A DNA stretch of 64,000 bases from DASVCN01 sp040905665. Lineage in GTDB: Bacteria > Deinococcota > Deinococci > Deinococcales > Trueperaceae. The position numbers and the translations under genes are program-made. The notes under the pieces were generated by a model. It was given only the letters and a program-made list of their open reading frames with translations, was not told where the DNA came from and did not search any database. The DNA lies in contig JBBDRD010000035.1 of the NCBI GenBank assembly GCA_040905665.1, positions 124,001-188,000 on the forward strand, written 5' to 3'. Shown here piece by piece: positions 14,211 through 23,069 of the stretch; position 1 is the first letter of the stretch, and every line of letters starts with the position of its first letter.

Positions 14211-15701
14211 TCAGTCCCGCGCCCAAGCGCGGGAGCGTTCCAGCGCCCTGGTCCAATCCTCGCGCACGCCGTCTCGCTGTTCCGCGTCCATGCTGGGCTC
14301 GAACCGCGCCTCCTCACGCCACTGCCTGGCGATCTCCTCCTTGCCGCCCCAGAAGCCGACCGCCAAGCCGGCGAGATAGGCCGCGCCCAGAGCGGTAGTC
14401 TCGACGATTTGCGGACGCACCACCGGCACGCCCAGCAGGTCGGCCTGAAACTGCATCAGCAGGTCGTTGTTGGATGCTCCGCCGTCCACCCGCAGTTCGC
14501 TCAACGGCTTGCCGCGGTCCTGCTCCATTGCCGAGATCACGTCGGCAACCTGGAAAGCAATGCTGTCGAGCGCTGCTCGCGCGATGTGTGCCCGAGTGCT
14601 CCCCCGGGTGAGCCCGACTATAGTCCCCCTTGCGTACTGGTCCCAGTGTGGAGCTCCCAGCCCGGAGAAAGCCGGGACCAGGTAGACGCCGGCGCTGTCG
14701 GGAACGGTTAGAGCCAGCTCCTCGACCTGTGCCGAGCTCTCGATTATGCCCAGTCCGTCCCGCAGCCACTGCACCACGGCGCCCGCAATGAAGATGGAGC
14801 CCTCTAGCGCATAGGTTAGGGAATCGCCCACCTGCCAACCGATGGTGGTGAGCAACCTGTTTTTCGAAGGAATGCGCTCCTCGCCGGTGTTCATGACCAT
14901 GAAGCAACCTGTGCCGTATGTGTTCTTGCCCTGCCCCTCGGCAAAGCAGGCCTGACCGAAGGTCGCTGCCTGCTGGTCGCCGGCTATTCCCGCTAATGGG
15001 ACAACGCCGCCGGCTGCGAGTTCCACCTCGCCATAGACCTCCGAAGAGGAGCGCACCTGCGGCAGCATCGCTCGCGGGATGCCGAAGATCGCCAGGAGTT
15101 CGTCGTCCCAGTCGAGTTTGTTGATGTCGAAGAGCATGGTGCGGCAGGCGTTCGTGACATCGGTGATGTGACAAGAGCCTTTCGTTAAGCGGTAGATGAG
15201 CCATGTGTCGACCGTGCCAAATATGAGCCGGCCGGCTTCGGCGCGTTGCCGCGCCCCCTCGACGTTATCGAGAATCCAGGCGAGTTTCGAAGCTGAAAAG
15301 TAGGCGTCGAGCACCAGTCCGGTCCGCTGGACGAAGAGCTCCTCGAGCCCGCGCTCCTTGAGCTCGTCGATCCTCTGAGCGGTACGGCGGTCCTGCCAGA
15401 CTATCGCAGGGTATACGGGCCGTCCGCTGTCGCGGTCCCACACTAGAGTGGTCTCGCGTTGATTGGTGATCCCGATCGCCGCTACATCGGCGCTTGCCGC
15501 CCTTGCCATGGTCAAGGCCTCGGCCATCACCGCCGCTTGAGTCGTCCAGATCTCCTCGGGGTCGTGCTCGACCCAACCCGGCTTTGGGTAGTGCTGCTCG
15601 AACTCGCGCTGGGCGGTTGCTTTTATCCGTCCCTCGTGATCGAACAGGATCGCACGTGAGCTAGTGGTGCCTTGATCGAGAGCGAGGATGAGGTGGGGCA
15701 T
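14211..15701 (-). CDS. glpK: Glycerol kinase
   Basis: This 496-residue protein has the full length of the FGGY family. LALDQGTTSSRAILFDHEG is the ATP phosphate-binding loop, NQRETTLVWDRDSG contains the glycerol contacts, and the second half has DGGASNNDLLMQFQADLLGV and GAAYLAGLAVGFW. It converts glycerol and ATP to glycerol 3-phosphate in the cytoplasm. It lies four bases downstream of a sugar-type ABC binding protein gene and is probably cotranscribed. No glycerol facilitator or glycerol-3-phosphate dehydrogenase is adjacent. This suggests uptake of glycerol or a glycerol-phosphate compound through an ABC system. Confidence 0.95.
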   Translation of the reverse strand: MPHLILALDQGTTSSRAILFDHEGRIKATAQREFEQHYPKPGWVEHDPEEIWTTQAAVMAEALTMARAASADVAAIGITNQRETTLVWDRDSGRPVYPAIVWQDRRTAQRIDELKERGLEELFVQRTGLVLDAYFSASKLAWILDNVEGARQRAEAGRLIFGTVDTWLIYRLTKGSCHITDVTNACRTMLFDINKLDWDDELLAIFGIPRAMLPQVRSSSEVYGEVELAAGGVVPLAGIAGDQQAATFGQACFAEGQGKNTYGTGCFMVMNTGEERIPSKNRLLTTIGWQVGDSLTYALEGSIFIAGAVVQWLRDGLGIIESSAQVEELALTVPDSAGVYLVPAFSGLGAPHWDQYARGTIVGLTRGSTRAHIARAALDSIAFQVADVISAMEQDRGKPLSELRVDGGASNNDLLMQFQADLLGVPVVRPQIVETTALGAAYLAGLAVGFWGGKEEIARQWREEARFEPSMDAEQRDGVREDWTRALERSRAWARD

Positions 15702-15705
15702 TCCG

Positions 15706-16893
15706 TTACTCGCCCCTAATCTTTTGTACCGCCTGCTCTAGCGTCGCTTCGACGTCGGCGTCGGCCGACTCTGTGATCAGAGTGAGGGCGCTAGCCATCG
15801 GTTGCCAAACAGTGCCCATCTCGGGAATGCTTACCAGCGGTTCGGCGTTCCGCAAGGCAGCACCGAATCCTGCCAAGATCTCATCATCGCTAGCCTGGGC
15901 GATGGCCGAGTTTGACGCCGGGATCCTGCCCGAGAGACGGGCGAGGGAGACCTGTGCCTCGGTCCGCACCAGCCATTTGGCAAGGTTCGCGGCCTGGACC
16001 TGGAAGGTACTAAACTCGTTGAGCAGCACGCCCTGCACACCCATGAAGCCGCTCCAGGGGCCGCCATCGTTTCTCGGCGGCATGGGGACGACGTCGACCG
16101 GAACGCCGGCCTCACGGAACCCGGCGATCGCCCACGGGCCATCGTAGGTCATTGCCAAGGCGCCGTCGATGAACAGGCCGTGGGCCGCGTTGTAGTCGGT
16201 TCCGGCGGGAATCAAGCCGTGCTCTTGGCGCAGCGCCTGAAGTTCCCGAGCGCCCTTCGCGGCGCCCTGGTTCGCGAGACCGATGTCAGTGGGATCGAGA
16301 TCGCCGTTGGCGTCACGGCCGAACACGTAGCCGCCGTAGGAGTGAATCCAGTTGTACGAGTAGTAGAAGTTGTTGATGTCGTACATGAAACCGAAGGTTT
16401 CGTCCGTGGTGAGTTCCTGGGCGATTGCGATCATCTCCTCGTAGGTCGAGGGAACCTTGGGAACGAGATCGGTATTGATGATGAGCGCCGGTCCTTCGAC
16501 ATATATGGGTAGGCCAAGGAGTCTGCCGCCGAAGGTATAAGCCTCCCGGGCCGGCTCTGAGAGGTCTTCGAGATAGTCGGCAGTTGCATAGGAAGTCATG
16601 TCGGCCAGTACCCCGCCCACCGCCATCTCGCCGACCTGATCGTGCGGGATTCCCACCAGCAGGTCGCCGGCCTCTCCTTCGGGGGCCAAAAGAAGCATCC
16701 GCTGTCGCAACTCGCCCAGGGCAAGGACTTCGATTTCGACCTCGACACCGAAGGCATCCGTGAACGAAGCGGCCTCCTGTTGTAGCCACTCAAACGACTG
16801 GTCCGTCAGAACGGTCCACACGGTCACGCTCTGAGCCACCGCGGCGCCTCCCAGGGCGACGACCGCAAGCAGCGATAAAAGGACCTTCTTCAC
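15706..16893 (-). CDS. Maltose-type ABC transporter substrate-binding protein
   Basis: The protein is about 395 residues. GTG 16893 follows GGAG by eight bases and gives a clean signal peptide (VKKVLLSLLAVVALGGAAVA-Q); ATG 16905 is the alternative. The mature protein is a type I extracellular binding protein: VTVWTVLTDQSFEWLQQEAA, then LLLAPEGEAGDLLVGIPHDQ, AMTYDGPWAIAGFREAG and GRIPASNSAI are MalE-family features. It would bind an oligosaccharide or polyol in the periplasm. It lies directly upstream of glpK. No permease or ATPase gene is next to it, so it must use components encoded elsewhere. Confidence 0.88.
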   Translation of the reverse strand: MKKVLLSLLAVVALGGAAVAQSVTVWTVLTDQSFEWLQQEAASFTDAFGVEVEIEVLALGELRQRMLLLAPEGEAGDLLVGIPHDQVGEMAVGGVLADMTSYATADYLEDLSEPAREAYTFGGRLLGLPIYVEGPALIINTDLVPKVPSTYEEMIAIAQELTTDETFGFMYDINNFYYSYNWIHSYGGYVFGRDANGDLDPTDIGLANQGAAKGARELQALRQEHGLIPAGTDYNAAHGLFIDGALAMTYDGPWAIAGFREAGVPVDVVPMPPRNDGGPWSGFMGVQGVLLNEFSTFQVQAANLAKWLVRTEAQVSLARLSGRIPASNSAIAQASDDEILAGFGAALRNAEPLVSIPEMGTVWQPMASALTLITESADADVEATLEQAVQKIRGE

Positions 16894-16930
16894 GATAAGC
16901 TCCATCCCGGCGTCCCACAGGGCTCCCTTA

Positions 16931-16949
16931 ACGAACGTTTGCGGTTCGT
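16931..16949. promoter_or_regulatory. Small inverted repeat upstream of the binding-protein gene
   Basis: ACGAAC and GTTCGT flank seven bases, about 40 bases before the start of the sugar-binding protein gene. This suits a LacI- or GntR-type operator, but no regulator gene is adjacent. Confidence 0.3.
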
Positions 16950-17026
16950 GTACGAGTGCCGAAATACGTCGGTACGCACAGGAATGTTACCGTCGGGCAA
17001 GATGGTTGTAAACAGGCTGCCGTAGG

Positions 17027-18112
17027 TCAGTTTTGGCCCGTCTTAGGGTAGTAGTGACCGTCTGGTCCCCGCCGTATTCGCCCGGCAAGTTCCAACATTC
17101 CCAGTGTGGAGAACAGCTGCGATGGTGATAGTCCCGACTTCGCCATAATAGCGTCGAACGATGCACCCCCCAACGCGAAGAGGGTTCCGTCGTCACCCAG
17201 CTCCAGGAGGAGAGAGCGTGTTACGGGTTCGAAATTCAGGCCCAGCTCGGTAGCGATATCCACCGATGACAAAAGTGGCCACGCACCGTCACGCAAGAGC
17301 GGCAGAGTACCTGCGACCCGCGGATCACCTGGGCGTCCGGGCATTACGAAGATGGTGCGGTTCTGCTCGGTCGCGAACTCCGCGGTGATCAGGGCTCCCG
17401 ACTTCTCACCCGCTTCTATTACGGCGACCACACGCGAGAGTCCACTGATTATCCGGTTTCGCCCCACGAAGAAACCTCGGCGGAGCGAGGTTCCCGGAGG
17501 ATGTTCGCTGACCAGGCAACCCTTCCCGCACAGGCTCTCGCCCAGCCGGCGGTTGACCGGTGGGTGAATCGTGTCGAGGCCACCCGGAAGAACGGCGACG
17601 CCTATCGCGCCTGATTCGACAACCGCCCTATGCGCCTCGGCATCGATACCGGCCGCCAGGCCGCTCACGACTACTGCACCTGCGGCACTCAGTTCGGCTG
17701 CAAGCCGATAGGTGAACGACAAGCCGTGACTGCTCGCCTTTCTGGTTCCCACGATCGCAATCGAACGATCCAGCAGCCGCGGCGACGGCAAAGTGCCGCG
17801 CACATAGAGCACCGGCGGGGGGTCGTAGATCGCGGCCAGCGCACCGGGATACGAGGGGTTGGCCAGCGACAAGATGCCGATATTGAGTTCGCGACAGGAC
17901 TTTTGAACCCTCTGGGCGTCTAATGCTACGTGGCGGCTATGCGCGGCCAGGTGCAAACTCGGCGGTAACTCGGCTTCGACGGCCCAGTCGCGCGCGCTCG
18001 CGGACCAAACCGCAAGCGTCGTACCGAAGGCTTCGAGGAGCCGTGCGACCTTGCGTGAACCGATAGCGGGCGTGAGAGCGAGCTTGAGCAGTATTTCATC
18101 GCTCTCGTCCAT
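17027..18112 (-). CDS. dprA: DNA-processing protein DprA
   Basis: This protein has 361 residues from ATG 18112. The frame is open much further upstream, but that part is rejected because it runs antisense into the neighbouring gene. An N-terminal SAM-like region (ALTPAIGSRKVARLLEAFG) is followed by the Rossmann-type DprA core: SIAIVGTRKASSHG, VVSGLAAGIDAEAHRAV, VAVLPGGLDTIHPP and GFFVGRNRIISGLS. A C-terminal winged-helix domain (FDAIMAKSGLSPSQLFSTLG) completes it. DprA loads RecA on incoming single-stranded DNA during natural transformation. This fits the pilT gene elsewhere in the window. Confidence 0.95.
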   Translation of the reverse strand: MDESDEILLKLALTPAIGSRKVARLLEAFGTTLAVWSASARDWAVEAELPPSLHLAAHSRHVALDAQRVQKSCRELNIGILSLANPSYPGALAAIYDPPPVLYVRGTLPSPRLLDRSIAIVGTRKASSHGLSFTYRLAAELSAAGAVVVSGLAAGIDAEAHRAVVESGAIGVAVLPGGLDTIHPPVNRRLGESLCGKGCLVSEHPPGTSLRRGFFVGRNRIISGLSRVVAVIEAGEKSGALITAEFATEQNRTIFVMPGRPGDPRVAGTLPLLRDGAWPLLSSVDIATELGLNFEPVTRSLLLELGDDGTLFALGGASFDAIMAKSGLSPSQLFSTLGMLELAGRIRRGPDGHYYPKTGQN

Positions 18113-18221
18113 GGCTGACGTTACGCCTGAGCTTCGGAGACGACTACGGCAGTTGGGCTGGTAGCGGTGCAGTTTGGGCAATGGTCCAGGGGAAAGGGAA
18201 CGACCTGAGGAGGGGTAGAAA

Positions 18222-18875
18222 ATGCTTTTCCGCAATCGACATGAAGCCGGGGAGCGGCTAGCGTCGGCGCTCCGAGAAGCCGACATAGTGGGTAGCGAAC
18301 CTCTCGTGCTGGCACTTCCACGTGGCGGGGTTCCGGTGGCGGCGCCCGTTGCGGCTCGCCTCGAGGCGCCACTCGATGTCCTGGTGGTGCGCAAACTGGG
18401 AATGCCCGGCCATGCAGAGCTGGCCATGGGCGCAGTTGCAGCCGGAGGAGTGAGAGTGCTCAACGAGGAGATAGTCCGTTCCTTCGAGATCGCGGCGGAT
18501 CTCGTCGAACAGGTCACGGAGCGGGAGCGCGAGGAATTGAAGCGGCGAGAGAGCCTCTACCGCGGAGATAGGCCGCCGGTAGCGTTGGAGGGTAGCGAGG
18601 TGGTTCTGGTCGACGACGGGCTGGCTACCGGGGCAACGATGCGGGTGGCGATACGGGCGTTGCGAGCGAGGGATGTAGCGCGAGTAGTGGTTGCGGTGCC
18701 GCTGGGAGCGCCCGACGTGTGTATGGCAATCGAACGCGAGGCAGACCAAACCATGTGCCTCGAGACGCCGGAGCCCTTTGGCTCCGTGGGCCGCTGGTAT
18801 ACCGATTTTCCTCAAACCGGGGACGACGAAGTGACACGCTTGCTGGAGGCAGCTGCTCGGTATATCGGCAACTGA
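18222..18875 (+). CDS. Phosphoribosyltransferase-domain protein
   Basis: This protein has 217 residues. ATG 18222 follows GAGGAGGGG. The PRTase signature VVLVDDGLATGATMRVAI binds the 5-phosphate of PRPP, and PLVLALPRGGVPVAAPVA is the substrate loop common to a large family of uncharacterised PRTases. LGMPGHAELAMGAVAAGG is also typical. Such proteins are often found with dienelactone-hydrolase domains. The base or nucleoside acted on is unknown. The gene is divergent from dprA and convergent with cysS. Confidence 0.88.
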   Translation: MLFRNRHEAGERLASALREADIVGSEPLVLALPRGGVPVAAPVAARLEAPLDVLVVRKLGMPGHAELAMGAVAAGGVRVLNEEIVRSFEIAADLVEQVTEREREELKRRESLYRGDRPPVALEGSEVVLVDDGLATGATMRVAIRALRARDVARVVVAVPLGAPDVCMAIEREADQTMCLETPEPFGSVGRWYTDFPQTGDDEVTRLLEAAARYIGN

Positions 18876-18894
18876 CCCAGCGCGGACGGGCGGA

Positions 18895-20346
18895 CTACTC
18901 GAGCTTCCAGCGGCTTCCCTGAGCGCTGTCCTCCACCACGACTCCCATTTCGCCCAACCGATCACGAATCGTATCTGCACCCTCGAAGTCACGCCTTATA
19001 CGGGCCTGGTGCCTCTGCTCGAGAAGAAGATCCAGAACCCCACCCAATACCGCGTGGTCGATCGTGTTCGCAGCGGCTTGGGCAGGAACCAACCCCAGAA
19101 CCGTCGCGAACAGGTCATCGAACAGCGAGAGGGCCGACTCGACATAATCGGCTGGAGTTCGCGTTTCGAGCGTCCGGTTGATCTCCCGGGCCGCGTCGAA
19201 TAGGGCCGCCACGGCTTGGGGCGTGTTGAGGTCGTCATTCATCGCGGCAGCAAAGCGGTCACGGTACTCTGCCAAGGTGTCGCCGCCCTGTCGGACGCCC
19301 TTGGAAGCGCTGCTCGAGCCGACCTTCGAACGATCACGCAACTGCCGGTAGAGATCCTGAAGGCGCCGCAGGCCCTGCGTCGACGAGATCAGACTCTCCT
19401 CACTGAAATCCGAAACGCTCCGGTAGTGCGAGCGGAGAAGATGGAAGCGGATCGCCAGCGGATCGTAGTCACGAAACAGATCCTGCAGCGCCACGACGTG
19501 GCCCTTGGACTTGGCCATCTTCTCGCCGCCGAGGGTAAGCATGTTCCAGTGCAGCCAGTAGCGCGCGAAAGGTTTGCCGGCCGCCTTGGCTTGCGCCAGC
19601 TCGCATTCGTGATGAGGGAAGAGCAGGTCGAGGCCGCCGCCGTGAATGTCGAACTCGTCCCCAAGGTACTTGGTGCTCATCGCCGAGCACTCGACGTGCC
19701 AACCGGGGTAGCCTTCGCCCCACGGACTCGGCCAACGCATTAGGTGTCCCTTCTCGGCCCGCTTCCAAAGGGCGAAGTCACGCGGGTCGCGCTTCTCGGA
19801 GCGCGAATTGATGCGGGTGCCCCCCAGCAGTTCGTCGGGATCGCGTCCGGAGAGTTCGCCGTAAGGCTCCCAGCCCGCCACATCGAAGTAGACGCTCCCG
19901 TCGGACTCGTAGGCGACGCCACTTTCAATTAGCACCTCGATCATTCCGATCTGTTCGGTGATGTGGCCGGTAGCGCGAGGCGTGATGTCGGGACGGCGTA
20001 CTCCCAGGGCGGACATCGCGTTTTCATAAACCCAGAAGTACTTGTCGGCTACCTCCATCGGCTCGAGTTGCTCGAGCTTGGCGCGGCGCAAGAGCTTGTC
20101 CTCGCCGTCATCGCCATCATCGGTCAAGTGCCCTACGTCTGTGATGTTGGAGACGAGCCGGACTCGGTAACCGGTATGCTCCAGCCAGCGACGGAGAACA
20201 TCGAACACTACCGGTCCACGGGCGTGGCCCAGGTGCGGATCGGAGTAGACGGTGGGACCGCAGTAGTAGATGCCCACGTAGCCCTCTGTTATGGGCGTGA
20301 ACGGTTCTTTGCGGCGGGTCATGCTGTTGTACAGTTCCAAAGCCAT
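18895..20346 (-). CDS. cysS: Cysteine--tRNA ligase
   Basis: This protein has 483 residues. It is a class I synthetase: YYCGPTVYSDPHLGHARG contains the zinc Cys and the HIGH motif (HLGH). GWHVECSAMSTKYLGDEFDI and GGGLDLLFPHHECELAQ provide the other zinc ligands, and KMAKSKGHVV is the KMSKS loop with an Ala replacement. The C-terminal DALR-like helical domain binds the anticodon. It charges tRNA-Cys in the cytoplasm; a tRNA-Cys gene lies at 38.6 kb. ATG 20346 follows AGAGGTAAACC. Confidence 0.97.
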   Translation of the reverse strand: MALELYNSMTRRKEPFTPITEGYVGIYYCGPTVYSDPHLGHARGPVVFDVLRRWLEHTGYRVRLVSNITDVGHLTDDGDDGEDKLLRRAKLEQLEPMEVADKYFWVYENAMSALGVRRPDITPRATGHITEQIGMIEVLIESGVAYESDGSVYFDVAGWEPYGELSGRDPDELLGGTRINSRSEKRDPRDFALWKRAEKGHLMRWPSPWGEGYPGWHVECSAMSTKYLGDEFDIHGGGLDLLFPHHECELAQAKAAGKPFARYWLHWNMLTLGGEKMAKSKGHVVALQDLFRDYDPLAIRFHLLRSHYRSVSDFSEESLISSTQGLRRLQDLYRQLRDRSKVGSSSASKGVRQGGDTLAEYRDRFAAAMNDDLNTPQAVAALFDAAREINRTLETRTPADYVESALSLFDDLFATVLGLVPAQAAANTIDHAVLGGVLDLLLEQRHQARIRRDFEGADTIRDRLGEMGVVVEDSAQGSRWKLE

Positions 20347-20471
20347 GGTTTACCTCTGGCGGGCTATGCCGTAGCTGCTTACCTTAACCCATTCGATCCG
20401 GGCGTTGGAACCGACGTAGACTCATGATAGGCCGTACGCGAGGAGCACCCGATAGATGGTGGAGGAGTTGT

Positions 20472-21062
20472 ATGGACACGACGAGATACTGGCTTTCCTG
20501 CGTACTGATCGGACTTCTGGCCTCATGCGTCCCGGCCCTGGAGGACGAGACGGCCGGGACTCAGGTTGCCCTGATCAACGCACCGGCGGGCGTGCGAGTG
20601 TCGTTCATAGCCGACGCCTTGCAGGAGCAGGTGTTGGAAGTAGCTGGTTGTTGCGAGTTCTCTTTCACTCGTTCACAACCCGTCCGCTTCCAGGAAACGC
20701 ACCGAGACATGTTCGGTAGTCGCGCTGCGCCGCAATCGGCTTCCCTGGCCCGCAACCTGGGAGCTCAGCTGGCGGTAATGGCCGGCGCCCCGCTCTTCGA
20801 GAGAACGGTGAACAGCGCCGACGGAGGCAGGGAGATTCACGGGTCGGTCGAACTGCGCGCCATCGTGATAGATGCTGCGAGCGCCCGGCAGTTGGCGACG
20901 GTCGGTTCCCTCACCTTCACGGCTAGCCGTTTTGCGTCAGAAAATGAACCTCTGCCCGAATTAGAGCAGGATCCGATCATGGTCGAACTCGGCCACAGGG
21001 CCGTGGCGAACCTCGCTCCCCACTTGGCCGCCGTTCTCGAGGACCTCGCAGGCGATTTCTAG
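20472..21062 (+). CDS. Predicted lipoprotein of unknown function
   Basis: This protein has 196 residues. ATG 20472 lies after GGAGGAG. It has a lipoprotein signal peptide (MDTTRYWLSCVLIGLLASC, lipobox LLASC). The mature part is a mixed alpha/beta domain with two adjacent Cys (AGCCEF) and the stretch SLARNLGAQLAVMAGAPLFE. This resembles exported proteins that handle redox or envelope stress in Deinococcota, but I do not recognise the family. Its stop codon overlaps the stop of the convergent gene by four bases. Confidence 0.7.
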   Translation: MDTTRYWLSCVLIGLLASCVPALEDETAGTQVALINAPAGVRVSFIADALQEQVLEVAGCCEFSFTRSQPVRFQETHRDMFGSRAAPQSASLARNLGAQLAVMAGAPLFERTVNSADGGREIHGSVELRAIVIDAASARQLATVGSLTFTASRFASENEPLPELEQDPIMVELGHRAVANLAPHLAAVLEDLAGDF

Positions 21063-22429
21063 CGGAAGTAGTTTCTGATTATCTCCTGATACTCGAGTGG
21101 CACGCGTCCCTCGGTAACCGCCCGCTCGACTTCCCGCGTATAGGTTTCGGGGCTCCGTCCTGGCGGAAGCTCAACCTCGTCACCTCCCGGTAACTGGATT
21201 GTCCCACCGCTGGAGAGCGGGCCCGAGCCCAGATCCCCTTCGAGCTGGAGGACTTCCTCGCCGGCGTCCCCGGCCATGCCGGCGGCCTGCTCAGGCGAGC
21301 CTTGCCCGCCGGCCCCTTGCCCGCGGCCATCCTCTTCGCCCCCTTCGCCCGGTTCCTGGGCGCCGGCTGCGCCTTCTGGCTGGCCGTTATCTGCTTGGCC
21401 CTCCTCCGGTTGGATCTCTTCGCCGCCGCTGTCTTCGCCCATTTCGCCTGTCTCATCGGCTTGCTCGGTCTCTCCCGGCTCCTCATTGACGCCCGCCGGA
21501 GAGAAGGGGTTTTGCGATTCCTGTTCGCCGCCGCCTTCATCGGACTCCCCCTCCTCCTCACCTTCGGAGCCCGGCTGCCCGCCCTGCGGTCCGGCCTCGT
21601 TCTCGCCACTCTCGCCTTCGCTTCCACTATCGCGCCGCTCGTTGGCCCCTTCCCGCGGCTCTCCGCCAGGCCCCCGCGACGAGTCGCCGGGCCCCTCTTC
21701 CGGCTCTTCGGGCGCGGCCTGGGGCCGCTCGCGGATGTTGCGAAGGTACCTCTCCAAAGCATCGCGTTCGCCCGCCTGAGCGTCGCCTCCGGCTTCCGAT
21801 TCGGCGCCGGCTTCGCCCTGTCGCGATTCTGAAGCGGATCCGGGGACCCGAACACGCTCCTGGTCGGGAAGATTAGGGGTGGGTTCCTCCTCACTCGGCT
21901 GGTCGCCCGTCCCCGCAGGAGACTGGGATGTGCCCCCAGGAGGAACCGGTCCCCCGGCGAAACCGCCGTTGCCCGGGCCGAGCGGCAATGCGGGTAGCAG
22001 CAGGGCGCCGAGCGCCAAGGCGAGCAGTGGAAGCCACCAGGCGGAGTGTCTGGGTTGCTCTAGCCTTTCGAGACTGCTGCCGGCCCGCTCCTCGAGAGCC
22101 TCACGCAAGCCGTAGCGATCGGTTCCCGCATCCAGTTCGATCACCGTCTGGTATGCAAGGCCGGCCCGTTCACCGATCCAACGCATGGCCCACGCGTCGC
22201 TTCCTCGAACCGGAACCAGCCAGGCAACCGCAGCCGCGGCCACGACAGCCGCCGCACGCACCATGAGGTCCAGGCCGAGCGCCCAGGTGACGACCGCCAT
22301 CAGGAGTGCGAAGCCGGCAGAGAGCAGGAGGTGTCGATGGCGATCCCTGCCCCGCGCGAGGCGCCGGTGGAGAGTCCAATCGCGTGCCCCTCGCGGGCTC
22401 GATTGCTGTCGTTGGCTGGGCAGAATCAA
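21059..22429 (-). CDS. Two-helix membrane protein with a long acidic Gly/Glu/Gln-rich tail
   Basis: This protein has 456 residues. An N-terminal basic segment is followed by one hydrophobic hairpin (LLLSAGFALLMAVVTWALGL, then VRAAAVVAAAAVAWLVPV). Later comes another helix (AWWLPLLALALGALLLPALP). From about residue 165 the chain is very rich in Glu, Gly, Ser and Gln with no hydrophobic core, so it is probably disordered. It ends in an ordered segment (PGRSPETYTREVERAVTEGR, then VPLEYQEIIRNYF). It is the last gene of a run of three overlapping or close membrane genes. Function is not recognised; the architecture is reminiscent of proteins encoded with Bat/VWA operons. Confidence 0.7.
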   Translation of the reverse strand: MILPSQRQQSSPRGARDWTLHRRLARGRDRHRHLLLSAGFALLMAVVTWALGLDLMVRAAAVVAAAAVAWLVPVRGSDAWAMRWIGERAGLAYQTVIELDAGTDRYGLREALEERAGSSLERLEQPRHSAWWLPLLALALGALLLPALPLGPGNGGFAGGPVPPGGTSQSPAGTGDQPSEEEPTPNLPDQERVRVPGSASESRQGEAGAESEAGGDAQAGERDALERYLRNIRERPQAAPEEPEEGPGDSSRGPGGEPREGANERRDSGSEGESGENEAGPQGGQPGSEGEEEGESDEGGGEQESQNPFSPAGVNEEPGETEQADETGEMGEDSGGEEIQPEEGQADNGQPEGAAGAQEPGEGGEEDGRGQGAGGQGSPEQAAGMAGDAGEEVLQLEGDLGSGPLSSGGTIQLPGGDEVELPPGRSPETYTREVERAVTEGRVPLEYQEIIRNYFR

Positions 22430-22463
22430 ATCAAGCTCCCGTACTGCAGCAGTTGAGTGCCAT

Positions 22464-23069
22464 TTAGACTGCCTCTTTCTGAATTCGTTGTGACAGAAAC
22501 ACGAACAGGGTCAGAACTGCCAACAGGAGCATCGTCAGGTGTGGCCAGGATACTCGCACCGCTGCCGTGAACGGGTTCAGCAAGTTCACGCCGATAGTCA
22601 TGTCGAGGGCCACCATTCCCGCCAGTGCGGCGGGGACGACGATCGGGATTAGCGGGTGAAGCCGGATAGCGAGCAAGACTTTGCCCAACAGCAGGCCCAG
22701 CGCGTACATCGCGAGAGCGGTGAGAGCCGGCAAGGGGAGAACCCAGGAGAGCGCCGTGGCGGGATAGCTGGCCGCGTACGCTGCGATCTCCAGGGGCAGG
22801 GCCAGGAGTGCGAAGAGGGCAAGCATGGCTGCGACAAGCCGCTGCTCGCGTCGATCGGCGGCCGCAAGCGTTGCACCGTAGCCCAGACTCAGGAGGCCCA
22901 AGGCCGCGGCCCGAGCGTACGCGAGGGCGAACCAGGCATCGTTCACCGGCGCAGCGGCGGTGGGCCACGAGGCCATCAGGGCGAACAGCAGCGCAATCAG
23001 ATAGAGGGTGAGATACTGCTGAGCGTCTGGGAGCACGATTCGCTGCACCAACTGCCGCAGCGGGTTCAT
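22464..23069 (-). CDS. Polytopic membrane protein of unknown function
   Basis: This protein has 201 residues and about six hydrophobic segments, including YLTLYLIALLFALMASW, LPALTALAMYALGLLLGKVL, PIVVPAALAGMVALDMTI and LTMLLLAVLTLFVFLSQ. The start ATG overlaps the stop of the upstream exported-protein gene (ATGA), so the two are translationally coupled. It is small for a transporter and has no ATPase partner. It may be a membrane partner of the large proteins on either side. Function unknown. Confidence 0.7.
   Translation of the reverse strand: MNPLRQLVQRIVLPDAQQYLTLYLIALLFALMASWPTAAAPVNDAWFALAYARAAALGLLSLGYGATLAAADRREQRLVAAMLALFALLALPLEIAAYAASYPATALSWVLPLPALTALAMYALGLLLGKVLLAIRLHPLIPIVVPAALAGMVALDMTIGVNLLNPFTAAVRVSWPHLTMLLLAVLTLFVFLSQRIQKEAV

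Noticed and set aside
13863..14711. A 282-codon plus-strand frame across tRNA-Leu and into glpK
   Set aside because: It runs antisense through the tRNA and the end of glycerol kinase and has no recognisable domain.
17027..18517. Extended N-terminus of DprA from 18517
   Set aside because: The first 135 codons run antisense to the phosphoribosyltransferase gene and are unlike DprA. ATG 18112 gives a normal protein.
21079..21894. Long frames in several phases over the acidic membrane gene
   Set aside because: The skewed Gly/Glu/Gln composition keeps all frames open. Only the minus-strand frame joins a membrane domain and a structured end.
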